Below, piece after piece: positions 34,753 through 45,464 of a DNA stretch of 64,000 nt. Within the stretch, counting starts at the first letter, position 1, and every line of letters starts with the position of its first letter. The notes beneath the pieces were generated by a model. It was not told where the DNA came from. It did not search any database and was given only the letters and a program-made list of their open reading frames with translations. The position numbers and the translations under genes were made by a program. Source of the DNA: Phenylobacterium haematophilum (GTDB lineage: Bacteria > Pseudomonadota > Alphaproteobacteria > Caulobacterales > Caulobacteraceae); the NCBI RefSeq assembly GCF_014196295.1, contig NZ_JACIDK010000007.1, forward strand, positions 124,001-188,000. The letters run 5' to 3'.

Positions 34753-37725
34753 ATGTTGAAGAGCAGGTATCTCTGCGGCGGCTCAGTCATGGCCGTTGCT
34801 CTGGCCCTCGGCGGCCAGGCCTTTGCCCAACAGGCCAGCACCGTCGAGGAGGTGGTGGTCACCGGGTCCTTCATCCGCGGCACGCCCGAGGACGCGGCGT
34901 TGCCCGTGGACGTAATCGGCGCCGACGACCTCGCCAGGCAGGGCTCGCCTACCACGGTCGAGCTTCTGAAGGCGCTTCCGGTTTCCAGCGGGGTGCTGGG
35001 CGACACCAACCAGTTCGACCCGCGGGCCCAGGGCTCGGAAGGCTCCGGTTCGGTCAACCTGCGCGGCCTCGGGGCGCAGCGCACTCTGGTGCTGATCAAT
35101 GGTCACCGGATGGCGGCGAACCCGTTCGGCCAGGCTGGGGCAGGCATCGTCGACACCAACATCATCCCGTCGGCCGCGGTCGGCCGAATCGAGGTGCTGA
35201 AGGACGGCGCGGCCGCGACCTACGGTTCGGACGCGATCGCCGGCGTCGTGAACTTCATCACCCGCAAGGACTTCAGCGGCCTGGAGCTGAACGGCAGCTA
35301 TCGCTATGTCGACGGCTCGGATGGCGACTATGACGGCAGCATCGTCTTCGGCCACGCCTGGGAAAACGGCAACATCCTGCTGAGCGCCGGCTATCAGCAC
35401 CGCTCGGAGCTGCCGACTACGGAACGCGACTGGGCCAGCCAGTCGTACTTCAACAATCCCGAAGGCGGCTGGTCGGCCGGCAACGCGGTCGCACCGTTCC
35501 TGCCGGTGACCAATCTGCCGAGCGGGGCGTTCACGCCGGCCGCGGGCTTTGCGCTCGACAACGGCTGCGCCTCGCTGGGCGGGGTGGTGCAGGGCGGCGC
35601 GCTGCCGGCCTGTTTCTTCAACTTCATTCCCTACGACAACCTCGTCGAGAAGGAAGACCGCTTCCAGCTCTATGGCGAAGCCAACGCCGACCTGGGCGAC
35701 AACGCCCAGCTGCATGTCGAAGTCTTCTATTCGGAGACCGACGTGCCGGAGTGGAAGACCTCGCCGTCGTACCTGGCGCTGCAGACCCCGACCGCCAGCA
35801 CCAACCCGACCGTCGGCCAGCTGCCGGCCTCGGTCCTGGCCGGTTACTTCGTCCCGGCCAGCAACCCCGGCTTCATCGCCTATCGCAACGCCAACCCGAC
35901 GCAGATCCCGGCTTTCGCGACCGGCGTCCATATCCCCGGCGTGCGCTACCGGCCCCTGTCGTTCGGCGGCAACCCGGCGTTCGACTACGGGCCTTCGGAA
36001 GGCCGCCGCCACTACGACGCCTTCCGCGTCAGCGGCGGCATCAAGGGCCAGTTCAACGACGCGATCGGCTACGACTTCGCCCTGACCTACGGCCAGGAAA
36101 CCGGCGTGCGGACCGGCTACGACACGGTGGTGTCACGCTTCCAGCTGGCCCTGCGCGGCTACGGCTCGCTGAACAACGGCACGGCCGGCGGCTGTACGGC
36201 GGCCGAGACCAACAACTTCACCACCAACGCCGGCAACACCGCGCTCGGCTGCTACTATTTCAACCCGTTCTCCAACGCGATCGCCAACAACACGATCACC
36301 GGCCAGACCAACCCGAACTTCAACGCCTCGCTGGCCAACAATCCGGAACTTGTGCGCTGGTTCTTCCAGGAGGTCTAGACCAAGCAGACCTCGAAGCTGT
36401 TCGTCGCCGATGCGGTGTTCAACGGCGAGCTGGGCTGGGAGCTGGGCGGCGGCGCGGTCGGATGGGCGGCGGGGGCGCAGTTCCGCCGCAGCTTCTTCAC
36501 CTCGTCGTACAACGACCTCAGCAACATTGACGCCAACCCCTGCATCGACACGCCGTTCAACGGCTCGACCGCATGCTCGGTGCGTAACGGCCCGCTGATG
36601 TTCCTGGGCACTGGCGAGGAAGCCGACCTTGAGGGCGACGTCTACGCCCTATTCGCCGAAATGGCGCTGCCGGTCACCGACGACCTGCAGGTCCAGCTGG
36701 CGGCCCGCTACGAGGACTACGGCGGTGAAACCGGTTCAACCCTGAACCCGAAGATCGCCGTCCGCTGGCAGGCCACCGACGCCCTGGCGTTCCGCGCCTC
36801 GGCCGGCACGACTTTCCGCGGTCCGCCGCTGACCCAGCTGACGACGTCGAGCGTGACGGCCCTGTCGTTCATCGGCGGCGCTTTCCGCGCCATCGACATC
36901 TTCGGCAACCCGGACCTGGAGCCGGAAAAGGCCACCACCTACAGCGTCGGGGCGATCCTCAACGTCGGCAACTTCAAGGGCAGCGTCGACTACTGGAACT
37001 TCGACTTCGAGAACCCGATCGTCGCCGAGCCTTCGGCGTCGATGGTCAACACCATGTTCCCGAACGGCGCCTCGACCAATTGCGGCCTGCCCGCCTTCGC
37101 CGACCTGCAGGCCCGCTTCGTATTCCAGGGCGCCTGCAACATCGCGACGATCTCGCGGGTGCGGACCAACTGGACCAACGGCCCGGGCGTGAAGACCTCG
37201 GGCATCGACGTGCTGGCCGACTACGACGCCGGCGACGTCTGGGGCGGCAATCTGCGGATCGGCGGCTCGGTCACCTACACGCTCGAGTACAAGGTCGATG
37301 CGTTCAAGATCGGCGACGTGACGGTCGAGAAGGCGTTCGACGCGGCCGGCTACCTCAACTACCAGCTGACAGCGACCTCGCTGCCGCAGCTCAAGGGCTC
37401 GGTCTACGCCGAGTACACCCACGGGCCGCACAACCTGCGCTGGACGGTCAACTACATCGACTCCTACGTCGATCAGCGGGCCTCGATCTTCGCAGCGAAC
37501 CCGGTCAACGGAGCCATCCAGCCGGACGGCGCCAAGATCGACGAGAGCTGGGTGCACGAGCTCGACTATCGCGTCTTCCTGCCCTGGGACGTGACGGTCA
37601 ACGTGTCGATCGACAACCTGTTCGACACCGAGCCGTCGTTCGCCCGGCTGGACCTCAACTACGACCCGTTCACCGGCAACGCGCTTGGCAGGACCTACAA
37701 GCTGGCCGTGAAGAAGAAGTTCTAA
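34753..37725 (+). pseudogene. TonB-dependent receptor split by an in-frame amber codon
   Basis: Would be 990 residues, an outer-membrane gated transporter. Signal peptide (MLKSRYLCGGSVMAVALALGGQAFA), TonB-box-like EEVVVTGS, plug (GSVNLRGLGAQRTLVLINGHRM, RIEVLKDGAAATYGSDAIAGVVNFIT) and barrel ending VKKKF. Codon 542 (36376-36378) is TAG, and the same frame continues intact to 37725. The paralogues at 38206 and 41813 have sense codons there (DERLVNKMSTRLFVAD aligns with FQEV*TKQTSKLFVAD). Either an amber mutation, a sequencing error or readthrough. Start MLKS at 34753 matches the paralogues; an ATG directly before it is also possible. Confidence 0.8.
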
Positions 37726-38205
37726 GCGGTCCGAAACGCGGCTGCGGAGCGTCGGATTCGGCGCCCGCAGCCGCCCCGATTCGTCTCGAAGGCGCCGTGG
37801 GGCTTCCCTCGCGGCGCCTTTTTCTTGGAGCGCGGCGCGGGCGCCACACCTGCCAGGCATGGCAAATCGACCGTCGCCCACGCCGCGGCCGACGGTTTTC
37901 GAGCAACCGGTTTCATCCGGTTGTCGTTCGGTTTCGTTCAAAAATCCGGAAAATACGCAAAACCAATGACTTAGTAAGTATTCTACGCGGCACGCGAAAA
38001 ATTACAGATATCGGTATGCGGTGAACGCCGAAATTCTTCAGTTACGTCAAAAATATGAGCTCAATTGCAGCGCATTTCAAGCCTGTAACGAAAGCGACAT
38101 CGCTCTGGCGTCCCGGCTCTTCTCCGTGAATGATCGCCATACTCGGACGTAGATAACCGCTGCATTTCAATCGCTGCGGATGTCCGAGGGGGAAAGGAAA
38201 CACTG
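37726..38205. other. Intergenic leader between receptors 1 and 2
   Basis: 480 bp without a gene. Starts with a terminator (listed), then an AT-richer stretch with a perfect dyad AACCGG-N6-CCGGTT at 37905-37922, and ends in the leader GAGGGGGAAAGGAAAC before ATG. A regulated promoter is likely here. Confidence 0.55.
37790..37823 (+). terminator. Rho-independent terminator after receptor 1
   Basis: Stem AGGCGCCG / CGGCGCCT with a 14-base loop followed by TTTTTC. Shows the receptors are likely separate transcription units. Confidence 0.8.
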
Positions 38206-41200
38206 ATGTTGAAGAGCAGATATTTCTGCGGCGGGTCCATTTTGGCCGTCGCCCTGGCTTTCGGCGTGTCGGGAACGGCCGCCGCTCAGGGCGAAGCGAC
38301 AGTAGAGGAGGTGGTGGTCACCGGCTCATTCATCGCCGGGACGCCCGAGGACGCAGCGCTGCCGGTCGACGTGATCGGCACCAAGGAGCTCGAGGCCCGT
38401 GGTTCGCCGACCATGGTCCAGCTGATCAAGACGATCCCGTCGTCCGGCGCGGTGATCGGTGAAAACAACCGGTTCGGTTCCGGCTCGGGCGCGGCGACCA
38501 TCAACCTGCGCAACCTGAACTCCCCCTCGACCGGCTCGCGGACCCTCGTGCTCTTCAACGGCCGCCGGATCCCGGTTTCGCCGCAGAGCCTGAACTCCGT
38601 CGACGTCAACCTGCTGCCGACGGCCGCGATCGGTCGGGTCGAAGTGCTGAAGGACGGCGCGGCCGCGACCTACGGCTCTGACGCCATCGGCGGCGTCGTC
38701 AACTTCATCACCCGCACCGATCTGGACGGCTTCGAGTTCAGCGGACAATACCAGTTCATAGATGGCTCGGACGGCGACTACGAAGCCAACCTGGCCTGGG
38801 GCAAGAAGTGGGACAGCGCCGATGCGCTGATCACCGTCGGCTACCGTCACCGTTCGGTGCTGCCGATCCAGGAACGCGACTGGGCGATCCGCACCGGCGT
38901 CGGGGGCTTCCTTGAGAACCCGCTCGGCGGCTGGGCCAGCACCGGCAACCCCGGTCAATACAACGTGGTCTCGTCGATCGCGCCTAGCCCTAACGGCGGC
39001 TTCGCCTCGGGCGCTATCGGCGCCGGTCTGCCGGACATCGGTTGCGCGGCCAACGGCGGCGCGCCCTACAACATCTCGGCGGTCATCGGCCTGCGGACGC
39101 TGAATCCGGACCCCAACTCCTGCCAGTTCCAGTACACGACCTTCGACAACCTGGTTGAGGAAGAAGAGCACTTCCAGGCCTACGGGAAGTTCAACTTCGA
39201 CATCACCGACACCCTGTCGGCGAACATCGAAGTGCTCTACGCCATGCACGACACGCCCAACCAAAGCTGGGCTGTGACCGGGCCGAACCAGTTCCCGACC
39301 CCGCTGGCGGCTGGCGGCACCTCGCCGATCCCGGCCCTGGCCCCTTCGGATCAAGGCCGTTTCTACATCCCGGCCACAAACCCTGGACTGGTGGCTCTGA
39401 TCAGCCAGGTCAACGGAGCCAACTGTAACGGCACGGTGCTGCCCTACGGCATCGACGCCGCCAGCTGCCAGACGGCGCTGAACGCGGCCCGTGCGGCCGT
39501 GGCGACCGCTGCGACCAACGGTGTGGCGGCGAGCCAGACCGCCTGGCGCCCTATCGGCTTCGGCGGCAACCCGTACACCGAAGACAAGCATGCGCACTAT
39601 TCCTACAAGGTGGACACCTTCCGGGTGTCGGGCGGTTTCAAGGGCGAGCTGCCGTTCGGCATCAACTGGGACGGCGCGCTGACCTACCAGCAGCAGGACT
39701 ACACCCGAGTGCAGGAAGACCTGTCGGTCAACCGCCTCCAGCAAGGCCTTCGCGGCTTCGCCAGCCGGGCCGGCGCTGCGGACCAGTGCACCGCTGCGGA
39801 AACCAACAACTGGACGAGCAACGCCGGCAATGCGGCGATGGGTTGCTACTACTTCAACCCGTTCACCAACGGCTTCGAGCAGAGCCTGTCAAACGTCGGG
39901 GCCAACCCGTACTACATCGGCTCCAGCACGATCCCTGGCTTCAACGACGCCGTCGCCGCCCGCAACGAGGTGGTCGACTGGATGGACGAGCGGCTGGTCA
40001 ACAAGATGTCGACCCGCCTGTTCGTCGCCGACATCGTCCTGAACGGCGAGCTGCCGTGGGAACTCGGTGGCGGTGCGGTGAAGTGGGCCGCCGGCGCCCA
40101 GTACCGCTACGACCAGTACCGTCAGAACCCGGAAGTGCTGCACGACGTCAATGCGACGCCCTGCGTGGACTCGCCGCCGTTCGGCGATGGTCAGCCCTAC
40201 TGCCTGGTGCCCACCGGGCCGTATCTGTTCAACGCCAACCTCGCCCAGTACAACGTTTCGCGTGAGATCAGCTCGGTCTTCGCCGAAACCCTGCTGCCGA
40301 TCACCGACGATCTCGAGCTGACCCTGGCGGCCCGCTACGAGTACTATGCGGGTCAGGGCGAGACCTTCAATCCGAAGGCTTCGCTGCGCTGGCAGGCTCT
40401 GGACTGGCTGGCCCTGCGCGGCTCGGTCGGCACCACCTACCGCGCTCCGTCGGCGATCATCACGACCACCAACTTCACTCGTGGTCTGACCAACGCCAAC
40501 GGCACCTGGCGCGCCAACGACCAATACGGCAACCCGAACCTGGATCCGGAAACCGCCTTCACCTACAGCGTCGGCGCCATGGCCAAGATCGGGGCGTTCC
40601 GCGCTACGGTCGACTACTGGAGCTTCGATTTCGAAGACCAGCTGATCCTAGAAAGCGCTACCGACATGCTGGCCGCTGCGTTCCCGTCCACCGGCCCGAA
40701 CGTCTGCACCAGCACCGATCCGGCCTATGTCGCGCTGCGCTCGCGCTTCACCTTCACTGACCTGGGTTGCGGCCGCGCCAACGTCCAGTCGTACCGCACG
40801 ATGTACATCAACGGCGGCAAGGTGAAGACCTCGGGCGTCGACTTCCAGGCCAGCCTGGACGTCGGCGATCTGTGGGGCGGCGCGCTGACCACCGGCTTCG
40901 ACGGCAGCTACCTGATCCAGTACGACGAAGATCCCTACCTGATCGAAGGCGTCCCGGCTCCGGCCCGCGGCACCCAGGAGCGTGCGGGCACCTACCGCGC
41001 GTCGATCTTCACCGGTTACAACCGGGTGCGCGCGAACGCCTACGTCAACTGGGCCAGCGGCATGCATAACCTGCGCTGGCAGACCCGCTTCATCAGCTCG
41101 GTCAACCAGACGGAGTCGAACTCGATCGGTCTGGCGCTCGCCACCAAGACCACGACCAAGATCCCGGAATACTGGCAGCACGACCTGACCTATCGGGCCG

Positions 41201-41352
41201 AACTGCCGTGGGACACCACCCTGACCGCGACCGTGCAGAACATCTTCGACGAAGAGCCGCCGTTCGCGATCGGCACGCAGTACAACTACGACCCTGCCAG
41301 CGCCAACCCGCTGGGCCGCGTCTTCGCGGTGGCCGTGAAGAAGCGCTTCTAG
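38206..41352 (+). CDS. TonB-dependent receptor (array copy 2)
   Basis: 1048 residues. Signal peptide ending AAAQ, TonB-box-like VEEVVVTGSF, plug domain with INLRNLNSPSTGSRTLVLFNGRRIP and VEVLKDGAAATYGSDAIGGVVNFIT, then a 22-strand barrel with many aromatic girdle residues and C-terminal AVKKRF. Energised by TonB-ExbBD for uptake of scarce, large ligands; in Caulobacterales such receptors often import oligosaccharides or plant compounds, but the ligand here is unknown. Two internal Cys pairs (C-x-A-A-N-G-G-A-P, CTAAETNN...GCYYF) are shared with copies 1 and 3. Own terminator and leader. Confidence 0.93.
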   Translation: MLKSRYFCGGSILAVALAFGVSGTAAAQGEATVEEVVVTGSFIAGTPEDAALPVDVIGTKELEARGSPTMVQLIKTIPSSGAVIGENNRFGSGSGAATINLRNLNSPSTGSRTLVLFNGRRIPVSPQSLNSVDVNLLPTAAIGRVEVLKDGAAATYGSDAIGGVVNFITRTDLDGFEFSGQYQFIDGSDGDYEANLAWGKKWDSADALITVGYRHRSVLPIQERDWAIRTGVGGFLENPLGGWASTGNPGQYNVVSSIAPSPNGGFASGAIGAGLPDIGCAANGGAPYNISAVIGLRTLNPDPNSCQFQYTTFDNLVEEEEHFQAYGKFNFDITDTLSANIEVLYAMHDTPNQSWAVTGPNQFPTPLAAGGTSPIPALAPSDQGRFYIPATNPGLVALISQVNGANCNGTVLPYGIDAASCQTALNAARAAVATAATNGVAASQTAWRPIGFGGNPYTEDKHAHYSYKVDTFRVSGGFKGELPFGINWDGALTYQQQDYTRVQEDLSVNRLQQGLRGFASRAGAADQCTAAETNNWTSNAGNAAMGCYYFNPFTNGFEQSLSNVGANPYYIGSSTIPGFNDAVAARNEVVDWMDERLVNKMSTRLFVADIVLNGELPWELGGGAVKWAAGAQYRYDQYRQNPEVLHDVNATPCVDSPPFGDGQPYCLVPTGPYLFNANLAQYNVSREISSVFAETLLPITDDLELTLAARYEYYAGQGETFNPKASLRWQALDWLALRGSVGTTYRAPSAIITTTNFTRGLTNANGTWRANDQYGNPNLDPETAFTYSVGAMAKIGAFRATVDYWSFDFEDQLILESATDMLAAAFPSTGPNVCTSTDPAYVALRSRFTFTDLGCGRANVQSYRTMYINGGKVKTSGVDFQASLDVGDLWGGALTTGFDGSYLIQYDEDPYLIEGVPAPARGTQERAGTYRASIFTGYNRVRANAYVNWASGMHNLRWQTRFISSVNQTESNSIGLALATKTTTKIPEYWQHDLTYRAELPWDTTLTATVQNIFDEEPPFAIGTQYNYDPASANPLGRVFAVAVKKRF

Positions 41353-41812
41353 GCGTCATCTTCGATTTGCTTGGGCAGGCGCCGTCCCCGAAAGGGGGCG
41401 GCGTTTTGTCTTGTATGAGGTACGCGTGGCCGTAAGGCCGCGCGCCGCCCCCTCAAAACGGGGCATTCGTGCAACAGTTACGCCTCAACTTGCCGTGACG
41501 TCAGGCGCTCGGCGGCTGCGCCGCTGTTGAAGCGCAGCTGTGACGCGCGCGGCCGCTGCGCGATCTGAAACGTTCTGAAACCGTTTGAATCTAAGGGATC
41601 AGCGTTCTTCGAGGCTGGAAGTGCGCGCCTTATCAGCGGTTTATGAACGTTGATCACTACCGCAAGCCGTGCGCTCGGCGGTTCAAGACAACAGTATGTT
41701 GCGGGGTTGAAAAATAGTAGCGCGCTCCGCGGGGCCGTTCGATGATCTTTCTGCTCATGAGTCAAAAGCCCCCGCACCAGATGGGGGCGGCTCTCGAGGG
41801 GGAAGGAAACCT
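41353..41812. other. Intergenic leader between receptors 2 and 3
   Basis: 460 bp without a gene. Terminator near its start, then AT-richer sequence with repeated CTGAAAC(G/C)GTT-like words (about 41568-41590), and a final GAGGGGGAAGGAAACCT leader. The 99-residue minus frame at 41478-41777 shows no protein-like pattern. Confidence 0.5.
41380..41407 (+). terminator. Rho-independent terminator after receptor 2
   Basis: Stem CGCCGTCCCC / GGGGGCGGCG with a GAAA tetraloop, followed by TTTT. Confidence 0.85.
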
Positions 41813-44800
41813 ATGTTGAAGAGCAGTTATTTCTGCGGCGGCTCGCTATTGGCCGTCGTCCTGGCAATTTCAGCCAACAGTTCGGCCTATGCCCAGGCCT
41901 CCACCGTAGAAGAGGTCGTGGTCACGGGCTCGTTCATCGCAGGTACGCCGGAGGACGCGGCCCTGCCGGTCGACGTCATCGGCTCCAAGGAACTTGAGGC
42001 CCGTGGCTCGCCGACCATGGTCCAGTTCATCAAGACCATCCCGTCGTCCGGCGCGGTCATCGGCGAGAACAACCGGTTCGGTTCGGGGTCCGGCGCGGCG
42101 ACTGTCAATCTTCGCAGCCTGAACTCGAACGTGACCGGCGCGCGCACGCTGGTGCTGTTCAACGGCCGGCGCGTGCCGGTCTCGCCCCAAGGCCTGAACT
42201 CGGTCGACATCAACCTGCTGCCGACGGCCGCGATCGGTCGGGTCGAAGTGCTGAAGGACGGCGCGGCCGCGACCTACGGCTCTGACGCCATCGGCGGCGT
42301 CGTCAACTTCATCACTCGCACCGATCTGGACGGCTTCGAGTTCAGCGGCCAGTACCAGTTCATCGACGGATCCGACGGGGACTACGAGGCCTCGTTGGCC
42401 TGGGGCAAGAAGTGGGATCGGGCTGACGCCCTAATCACCCTTGGCTACCGCGCCCGTTCCGAGATGCCGATCTTCGAGCGCGACTGGGCGATCCGCACCG
42501 GCGTCAACGGCTTCCTGGAAAACCCGCTGGGCGGCTGGGCCGGCACCGGCAACCCGGGCGGCTACAACTATGCGACCACCGCGCCGGTCGGCTCGCCGAC
42601 CAGCGGGTTCACCTCGGCGAGCTTCACCGGGGCGCTGCCGGACATCGGTTGCGCCGCCAATGGCGGGGCGCCCTATAGCCTCACGACCCTGATCGGGGCG
42701 CGGGCCGTGGTGCCCGACTCGAGCGTCTGTAACTTCCAGTATACGAGCTTCGACAACCTGGTTGAGGACGAGCACCACTACCAGGCGTACGGCAAGTTCA
42801 ACTTTGATGTGACGGACAACATCACCGCCAACATCGAAGTGTTGTACGCGATGCACGAGACGCCGCTGCAGAGCTGGGCCGTGACCGGGCCGAACCAGTT
42901 CCCGGCGCCGCAGCTGGCTTCCGGCGCCTCGCCGGGCGGCGGGGTGTCGCCGATCCCGGCGACCGGCACCGGCGAGCAGTCGCGGTTCTACATCCCGAAC
43001 ACCAACCCCGGCCTGCAGGCGCTGATCTCGCAGATCAACGCGGCGAGCTGCGCAGGACCGAATCTGCCCTATGGGGTGGATGCGGCCAGCTGCGCCACGG
43101 GCCTGGCGATGGCGCGGGCGGGCGTCGCCAACGCCGCGGCCTACGGGGTGGCGGCAAGCCAGAGCATCTGGCGGCCGATCGGCTTCGCCGGTAACCCGTA
43201 CACTGACGACGAGCACGCGCACTACACCTACAAGGTCGACACCGCCCGCGTGTCGGGCGGCTTCAAGGGCCAGTTCGAAAACGGCATCGGCTTCGACGTG
43301 GCGCTGACCTACCAGAAGCAGGACTACAACTATAACCTGGAAGACCTGTCGGTTAACCGCCTGCAGTTGGCACTGCGCGGCTTCGGCAGCCGTGACGGCA
43401 ACGCCGACCAGTGCACGGCGGCGGAGACCAACAACTTCACCACCAACGCCGGCAACGCGGCCCTGGGTTGCTTCTACTTCAACCCCTTCACCAACGCCTT
43501 CGACGAGAGCCTGGCGCAGGTGGGCCCGAACCCGTTCTACATCGCCAACAGCACCATCCCCGGCTTCAACGATGCGGCCGCCAACCGCGGGGCCGTGGTC
43601 GCCTGGATGGACGACAAGCAGCGCAACGAGATCTCCTCGGAGCTGTTCGTCGCTGACCTGGTGATGAACGGCGAACTGCCCTGGGATCTGGGCGGCGGCA
43701 ATATCGCCTGGGCTGCCGGCGCGCAGTATCGCTACGACCGCACGATCCAGGACCCGGACGTGCGGTACGACGCCAACGCCACGCCCTGCGTGGACTCGAC
43801 GCCGTACGGCGATGGGTCGCCCTATTGTCCTACGACCTCGAACGGCCCGTTCCTGTTCAACGCCAACCTGCGTCCGTACGACGTGAACCGGAAGATCAGC
43901 TCGGTCTTCGCCGAGACCAAAATTCCGTTCACCGACGACATCGAGCTCAGCCTGGCCGGGCGCTATGAGTACTATGAAAGCCAGGGCGAGACCTTCAATC
44001 CGAAGGCGTCGATCCGCTGGCAGGTCGTGGACTGGCTGGCCCTGCGGGGATCGGTCGGCACCACCTATCGGGCGCCGGCGGCGACGATCACCACGGACAA
44101 CTTCACCCGCAACCTAACCAACGCCAACGGCACCTACCGGGCCAACGACCTCTACGGGAATCCGGACCTCGAGCCCGAAACCGCGTTCACCTACAACCTC
44201 GGCGCGGCGGTCAACTTCTCGAACTTCCGGGCGACGATCGACTACTGGAACTTCGACTTCGAGGATCCGCTGACCTCGGAAGCCACCGCCGACCTGCTGA
44301 ACGTGATGTTCCCGGGCGGTTCGGCGACCGGCAACTGCGGCAATGCGGCCTATGCCGCCGTCCAGGCCCGCTTCACCTTCGCCGGCGCGTGCAGCCGCGC
44401 GAACATTCTCTCGTACCGCACCCAGTACATCAACGGCGGCGGGGTGAAGACCTCGGGCGTCGACTTCCAGGCCAACTTGGACGTGGGCGAAGTGCTGGGC
44501 GGCGCCTTCTCGGCCGGCTTCGACGGGACCTACCTGCTGAAGTTCGACGAAGAGCCCTACACGATCGAGGGCTTCCCCTCGAACGCGGCGGGCGTGCAGG
44601 AGCGGGCCGGCACCTATCGGGCCTCGCTGTTCACCGGCTACAACAAGATCCGGGCGAACGGCTATCTGAACTGGGCCAGCGGCATCCATAACCTGCGCTG
44701 GCAGACCCGGTTCATCTCCTCGACGACCCAGGTGGAGACCAACTCCATCGCTCTGGCCGCGGCGCTGAAGAAGCCGATCAAGATCTCGGAATACTGGCAG

Positions 44801-44974
44801 CACGACCTGACCTATCGGGTCGAACTGCCGTGGGACACGACGGCGACCCTGACGGTTCAGAACATCTTCGACGAGGACCCGCCGTTCGCGATCGGCACCC
44901 AGTACAACTATGACCCGGGCAGCGGCAACCCGCTTGGCCGCGTCTATGCGGTGGCGCTGAAGAAGCGCTTCTGA
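41813..44974 (+). CDS. TonB-dependent receptor (array copy 3)
   Basis: 1053 residues, same build as copy 2: signal peptide MLKSSYFCGGSLLAVVLAISANSSAYAQ, TonB-box-like VEEVVVTGSF, plug with VNLRSLNSNVTGARTLVLFNGRRVP, long barrel, and C-terminal ALKKRF. Protein identity to copy 2 is high throughout, and the DNA coding the plug around 42212-42315 is identical to copy 2. Leader GAGGGGGAAGGAAACCT precedes ATG. Ligand unknown. The repeated pattern suggests a recently expanded receptor set with related ligands. Confidence 0.93.
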   Translation: MLKSSYFCGGSLLAVVLAISANSSAYAQASTVEEVVVTGSFIAGTPEDAALPVDVIGSKELEARGSPTMVQFIKTIPSSGAVIGENNRFGSGSGAATVNLRSLNSNVTGARTLVLFNGRRVPVSPQGLNSVDINLLPTAAIGRVEVLKDGAAATYGSDAIGGVVNFITRTDLDGFEFSGQYQFIDGSDGDYEASLAWGKKWDRADALITLGYRARSEMPIFERDWAIRTGVNGFLENPLGGWAGTGNPGGYNYATTAPVGSPTSGFTSASFTGALPDIGCAANGGAPYSLTTLIGARAVVPDSSVCNFQYTSFDNLVEDEHHYQAYGKFNFDVTDNITANIEVLYAMHETPLQSWAVTGPNQFPAPQLASGASPGGGVSPIPATGTGEQSRFYIPNTNPGLQALISQINAASCAGPNLPYGVDAASCATGLAMARAGVANAAAYGVAASQSIWRPIGFAGNPYTDDEHAHYTYKVDTARVSGGFKGQFENGIGFDVALTYQKQDYNYNLEDLSVNRLQLALRGFGSRDGNADQCTAAETNNFTTNAGNAALGCFYFNPFTNAFDESLAQVGPNPFYIANSTIPGFNDAAANRGAVVAWMDDKQRNEISSELFVADLVMNGELPWDLGGGNIAWAAGAQYRYDRTIQDPDVRYDANATPCVDSTPYGDGSPYCPTTSNGPFLFNANLRPYDVNRKISSVFAETKIPFTDDIELSLAGRYEYYESQGETFNPKASIRWQVVDWLALRGSVGTTYRAPAATITTDNFTRNLTNANGTYRANDLYGNPDLEPETAFTYNLGAAVNFSNFRATIDYWNFDFEDPLTSEATADLLNVMFPGGSATGNCGNAAYAAVQARFTFAGACSRANILSYRTQYINGGGVKTSGVDFQANLDVGEVLGGAFSAGFDGTYLLKFDEEPYTIEGFPSNAAGVQERAGTYRASLFTGYNKIRANGYLNWASGIHNLRWQTRFISSTTQVETNSIALAAALKKPIKISEYWQHDLTYRVELPWDTTATLTVQNIFDEDPPFAIGTQYNYDPGSGNPLGRVYAVALKKRF

Positions 44975-45014
44975 TGCGAGCCTCCGGCCGGCGCGGCGAC
45001 GCGTAGGGCCGTAC

Positions 45015-45051
45015 TGCGGGCGTCGCCCCCTCGAAGGCGGCGCCCGCTTTT
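45015..45051 (+). terminator. Rho-independent terminator after receptor 3
   Basis: Stem GCGGGCGTCGCC / GGCGGCGCCCGC (one mismatch) followed by TTTTT; it ends 5 bp before the stop of the convergent lipoprotein gene. Confidence 0.85.
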
Positions 45052-45056
45052 TCGTT

Positions 45057-45452
45057 TCAGGGCTTGGATTTGGGCGGCAGGGCCGCGGCCTCTTCCGGAG
45101 TGAGCTTGGTCACGGTGCGCACTTCGCAGCGCTGAGGGCCGAACGGGCCCTTGGTGATGATCGTGGCGTCCAGGCCCGAGCAAATCGAATCGCCGCCGCG
45201 CGAGACCAGGCCGATGGCCTGATTCCAGTCGATGTCCGGACAGCGGGCGAACAGCTCCAGCCGATAGACGTCGCGAACACCGACCCGCACGTAGACGGTG
45301 GTTTCGTCGACGGCGTTGAAGCCGTTGGCGTTATTGGCCCAGAAGCAGCTGCGAGCCGAACTGCTGGCGGCGACCGCCGCGTCCGACGCCGGCGGAGTGG
45401 TGCAGGCGGCCAGGACGAACGCGCCCGCCACGCCGACAAAGACCTTGAACAT
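45057..45452 (-). CDS. DUF6491-family lipoprotein
   Basis: 131 residues. Lipoprotein signal with lipobox V-L-A-A-C, then RSCFWANNANGFNAVDETTVYVRVGVRDVYRLEL and CPDIDWNQAIGLVSRGGDSICSGLDATI, the pattern of DUF6491 proteins from Caulobacterales and Sphingomonadales. Three Cys in the mature part may form a disulfide. Function unknown. ATG 45452 gives correct spacing from AAGGGAG; the ATG at 45458 would be too close. Confidence 0.78.
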   Translation of the reverse strand: MFKVFVGVAGAFVLAACTTPPASDAAVAASSSARSCFWANNANGFNAVDETTVYVRVGVRDVYRLELFARCPDIDWNQAIGLVSRGGDSICSGLDATIITKGPFGPQRCEVRTVTKLTPEEAAALPPKSKP

Positions 45453-45464
45453 GGTCATGCTCCC

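Noticed and set aside
37905..37922. AACCGG-N6-CCGGTT dyad as a terminator
   Set aside because: No T run follows, and a good terminator already lies upstream; kept only as a possible operator in the intergenic note.
41478..41777. 99-residue minus ORF between receptors 2 and 3
   Set aside because: No ribosome-binding site, no domain pattern, and lies in a leader region.
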